Shown here piece after piece: positions 5,135 to 7,203 of a DNA stretch of 7,203 nucleotides (position 1 is its first letter; every line of letters starts with the position of its first letter). The notes beneath the pieces are model-generated. The model saw only the letters and a program-made list of their open reading frames with translations. It did not search any database and was not told the origin of the DNA. The stretch lies in NCBI GenBank assembly GCA_947624845.1, contig CANQMB010000056.1:1-7203 (forward strand), written 5' to 3'. The DNA is from an uncultured Bacilli bacterium. Lineage in GTDB: Bacteria > Bacillota_I > Bacilli_A > RF39 > UBA660. Made by a program: the position numbers and the translations under genes.

Positions 5135-6922
5135 ATGAAGAAGATATGGTATGAGATTAAAAGAAAAATGAATATAGAAAATACCTATTTTAGTTGGATA
5201 GGTATTTTAAGCGTCTTCTTAATTGTAGGAGGATTTTCCTTTGCCCTTTTTTCTATATATCAAGAAAGTAGAGGAAGCCTAAATATCATTACAGGAAACT
5301 TATATGGATATATTGAAAGTGAAGACTTTAGTGAAGGAGAAAGTGTTCATCTTCAAGGTCATGAAAAGAAAATTATTTTCGTTACTCAAAAAAATACAAA
5401 TGAACAAGAAGTAAAATTGAATTTATATTATACAAAAGTAGAAGGAGTAGAAGTAGGATATTCAAAAGAAAAAGATACTCCTCCAGATAAAGAGGGAATG
5501 ATATTTCAAAAAGAAGAAGAGAAAGTCTATAAGATTGTGATTCGAAATGATACAGAAGAAGAAAAGATAGTAGAATTTGGAAGTGAAGTCGGATTCTCCA
5601 GTAAAGAGTTACCCTTTCCAGAAGGAAAAGAAATCTTAACCCCATGTATTTATGAAGAAGAAATATTAAAAGGATCCGATCCAGTATTAAAAGACCCACT
5701 CATTCCAGTAACAATAGACCCAAGTGGAAAAGTGACTTATGCTGATTTAACTGATGTTTGGTATAAATATGAAGAAAAGAAGTGGGCGAATGCCGTCATA
5801 TTAGTAGATCATCCAAGTAAAGAATATCAAGTGGGAAATCAAATAGATGAACAAGATATTGAAAGTTACTTCGTTTGGATTCCAAGATATAAGTATCAAA
5901 TCTTTGATGTAGGAAATTATCAAACAACAATTAGTGTAAATAGTGCACCAACATCCATTGCAAAAACAATCAATATAGAATTCCAAAATAAGAATGATGA
6001 TAAAGAGGAAGGAACTCAAAAAGGAGAATACTTGACTCATCCAGCCTTTACCTTAGGAGGCAAAGAACTATCTGGGATTTGGGTAGGAAAGTTTGAAACT
6101 GGATATAATCAAACAGGAGATGGAAGCAAACCAATTGATACCACTGGATGGAATACAGAAAATGCTCAAGAAGATGAACTTAATGAGAACAAAATTATTG
6201 TGAAACCCAATGTTTATTCTTGGAGAAATATTACAGTTTCAAAAATGTTTATGAATGCTTATAAATATAATCGTGATTTAGATTCACATATGATGAAAAA
6301 CATGGAATGGGGAGCGGTCGCTTATCTATCTCATTCTAATTATGGAACGGGTAAAGAAGTTAATGTTAATAACAATTCTTCTTATTTAACTGGATATTCT
6401 TCAACCGAAGAAGCGGATCAAAGTTCATTTCCAGGAATAAATGGAACAGAAGAGACAGACACACAATCTTATAATAATGAGACTGGGTATAAAGCGAGTA
6501 CCACAGGAAATATCACAGGAGTTTATGATATGAGTGGAGGATGCCATGAATATATGGCTGCTTATCGAACGGGACAAAATTCTACGGATAGTGAAGTTAC
6601 AGATGCTATGTTAAGTGATTATGCCAATTACTTTGATGTCTATGGAGAAACAACAAGTTGGGATGATTACAGCAAAAGAAAATTAGGAGATGCCACAGGA
6701 GAAATGGGACCCCTTTATTACTATAAAGATAAAGATGATACTATCCGATCACACAATGCTTGGTACGCTGATCATTCTTATATCGTAGATTTGACGTATC
6801 CGTGGTTCACTCGTGGTGGCTCTCACAGCGATGGAGTTCTCACAGGTCAGTTCAACTTCCGTAGAGACACAGGTGGAGTCTTCACTTATATTGGTTCGCG
6901 ATTAGTACTTTCTATTGATTAA
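5135..6922 (+). CDS. Membrane-anchored protein with C-terminal lectin-fold domain, paralogue of the large protein's tip
   Basis: I do not recognise a named gene. The product is 595 aa from the chosen ATG. Residues 1-17 are basic (MKKIWYEIKRKMN), and residues ~19-42 are a hydrophobic segment ending SFALFSIY, fitting a signal anchor or signal peptide. Residues ~46-175 (GSLNIITGNLYGYIES...) are beta-rich and charged, loosely like the TasA/CalY style in which an N-terminal helix leads into 'ITGNL'. That resemblance is weak. Residues 177-595 are a close paralogue of the large protein's C-terminal domain, with SGIWVGKFETGYN, EWGAVAYLSHSNYG, YDMSGGCHEYMAAY and a final RGG...GSRLVLS. No C-terminal cysteines suited to formylglycine-generating catalysis are present, so I infer a ligand-binding tip held near the membrane. 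The gene is a single transcription unit, between a leader hairpin and a terminator, flanked by inverted regulatory modules. The last ~105 coding bases are about 50% GC and adenine-poor. Confidence 0.88.
   Translation: MKKIWYEIKRKMNIENTYFSWIGILSVFLIVGGFSFALFSIYQESRGSLNIITGNLYGYIESEDFSEGESVHLQGHEKKIIFVTQKNTNEQEVKLNLYYTKVEGVEVGYSKEKDTPPDKEGMIFQKEEEKVYKIVIRNDTEEEKIVEFGSEVGFSSKELPFPEGKEILTPCIYEEEILKGSDPVLKDPLIPVTIDPSGKVTYADLTDVWYKYEEKKWANAVILVDHPSKEYQVGNQIDEQDIESYFVWIPRYKYQIFDVGNYQTTISVNSAPTSIAKTINIEFQNKNDDKEEGTQKGEYLTHPAFTLGGKELSGIWVGKFETGYNQTGDGSKPIDTTGWNTENAQEDELNENKIIVKPNVYSWRNITVSKMFMNAYKYNRDLDSHMMKNMEWGAVAYLSHSNYGTGKEVNVNNNSSYLTGYSSTEEADQSSFPGINGTEETDTQSYNNETGYKASTTGNITGVYDMSGGCHEYMAAYRTGQNSTDSEVTDAMLSDYANYFDVYGETTSWDDYSKRKLGDATGEMGPLYYYKDKDDTIRSHNAWYADHSYIVDLTYPWFTRGGSHSDGVLTGQFNFRRDTGGVFTYIGSRLVLSID
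5663..6922 (+). repeat. Copy 2 of the ~1.26-kb direct repeat (lectin-fold C-terminal domain)
   Basis: Homologous and parallel to 3566-4828. Large blocks are near-identical even in DNA, such as the stretch encoding NPIDT..GWNTENAQ and MMKN.EWGAVAYLSHSNYG. Variation concentrates after YDMSGGC and in the last ~35 residues. The spacing and orientation would allow recombination between copies to swap tips or delete the interval. Confidence 0.8.
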
Positions 6923-6950
6923 AATAAAATTAAAGTTATAAAAAAAAGAA

Positions 6951-6989
6951 GCCATAAAGGTAGTTACTTTATGGCATTTTTTATTTATA
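6951..6989 (+). terminator. Rho-independent terminator after the second gene
   Basis: GCCATAAAG (6951-6959) pairs with CTTTATGGC (6967-6975) in a perfect 9-bp stem with a 7-nt loop, followed by ATTTTTTATTT. An A-run precedes the stem, so it may be bidirectional. Its 25-nt core differs from the hairpin after the first gene at three positions and is in the same orientation. Confidence 0.85.
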
Positions 6990-7046
6990 GAGTGATATAA
7001 TAATAAAATTTAAAGTTTTGACTAATTATTTGACTAGAATTTATTT

Positions 7047-7076
7047 TTGTCAGTTTTCCTAGAATCGTGTAATAAT
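7047..7076 (+). promoter_or_regulatory. Candidate sigma-A promoter facing out of the right edge
   Basis: TTGTCA (7047-7052) matches the -35 consensus at 5 of 6 positions. It is followed 17 nt later by TAATAAT (7070-7076), a moderate -10 preceded by TG. It would serve a gene beyond the window. A second weaker pair is TTGACT (7086-7091) with TACAAA (7108-7113). It overlaps the right copy of the boxed module, so the two could compete. Confidence 0.35.
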
Positions 7077-7092
7077 CTAATATTTTTGACTA

Positions 7093-7203
7093 CTTTTATC
7101 CGAAGAATACAAACTAAAAAGAGTGATTGTGTAGTTGTAAATGATGTGAGACCAAAAAGTTAAAAAAATTAAAACGATATGATAAAGTAAAAATGTTAAT
7201 TGT
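7093..7203. other. Right-edge stretch with no visible gene
   Basis: Very AT-rich. ATGs at 7141, 7144 and 7169 run into stops within a few codons. An ATG at 7193 cannot be judged because the window ends, and it has no clear ribosome binding site. Probably the leader of the next gene. Confidence 0.4.

Larger units (their letters stand above)
6951..7092 (-). promoter_or_regulatory. 142-bp box/promoter/hairpin module downstream of the second gene (right copy, inverted)
   Basis: On the minus strand, in order: TAGTCAAA (7092-7085), TAGTCAAA (7036-7029), TAGTCAAA (7024-7017), the -10-like TATAAA (6989-6984) and the hairpin (6975-6951). Offsets between element starts are 56, 12, 35 and 14 nt, identical to the left copy at 4977-5118. 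The bases between the elements are only weakly similar, so the elements and spacing, not the whole stretch, look conserved. As a promoter it would read leftward into the 3' end of the second gene, through a hairpin that may stop it at once. Confidence 0.55.

Noticed and set aside
3566..6922. A complete diversity-generating retroelement
   Set aside because: Neither strand has a reverse transcriptase, an accessory protein or a template repeat. Neither intergenic region resembles the variable tails.

Overview
The window is AT-rich DNA using the standard code: UGG encodes Trp, there are no in-frame UGA codons, genes end in TAA, and one has a clear AGAGGA-type Shine-Dalgarno. It looks like a low-GC Gram-positive (Bacillota), most likely a gut-associated Bacilli/Clostridia or RF39-like lineage. 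That placement is inferred from composition and protein style only. No core metabolic gene, RNA gene or recombinase gene is visible.

Layout. Bases 1-4828 are one very long rightward coding region cut by the left edge. The frame is open from base 2, so the apparent TTG start at 83 is almost certainly not the true start. The protein is a modular surface-type protein: the tail of an Ig-like domain, a large cysteine-containing module (A1), an Ig-like linker, a second copy of the module (A2), a second Ig-like linker, and a C-terminal domain with the layout of the formylglycine-generating-enzyme / C-type-lectin-fold superfamily. Bases 4829-5134 are intergenic. They hold a terminator hairpin, three TAGTCAAA-like boxes, a candidate promoter and a second hairpin that is the reverse complement of the first. 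Bases 5135-6922 encode a second protein (595 aa) with an N-terminal membrane anchor, a beta-rich stalk and a close paralogue of the same C-terminal domain. Bases 6923-7203 hold its terminator, an inverted copy of the box/promoter/hairpin arrangement, and a candidate promoter facing out of the window.

How it fits together. Both genes appear to display a lectin-fold tip: one at the end of a long modular stalk, one close to the membrane. The tips share a rigid scaffold but differ at scattered positions in the last ~35 residues, and the DNA there is strongly depleted in adenine. This resembles target proteins of diversity-generating retroelements, but no reverse transcriptase or template repeat is present here, so the link is a hypothesis.

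The most unexpected signal is non-coding. The second gene is bracketed by two inverted 142-bp modules (4977-5118 and 6951-7092). Their internal sequence has diverged, but their three octamer boxes, -10-like hexamer and palindromic hairpin sit at exactly the same spacings. This could be a pair of mirrored promoters, the ends of a mobile or invertible cassette, or both.
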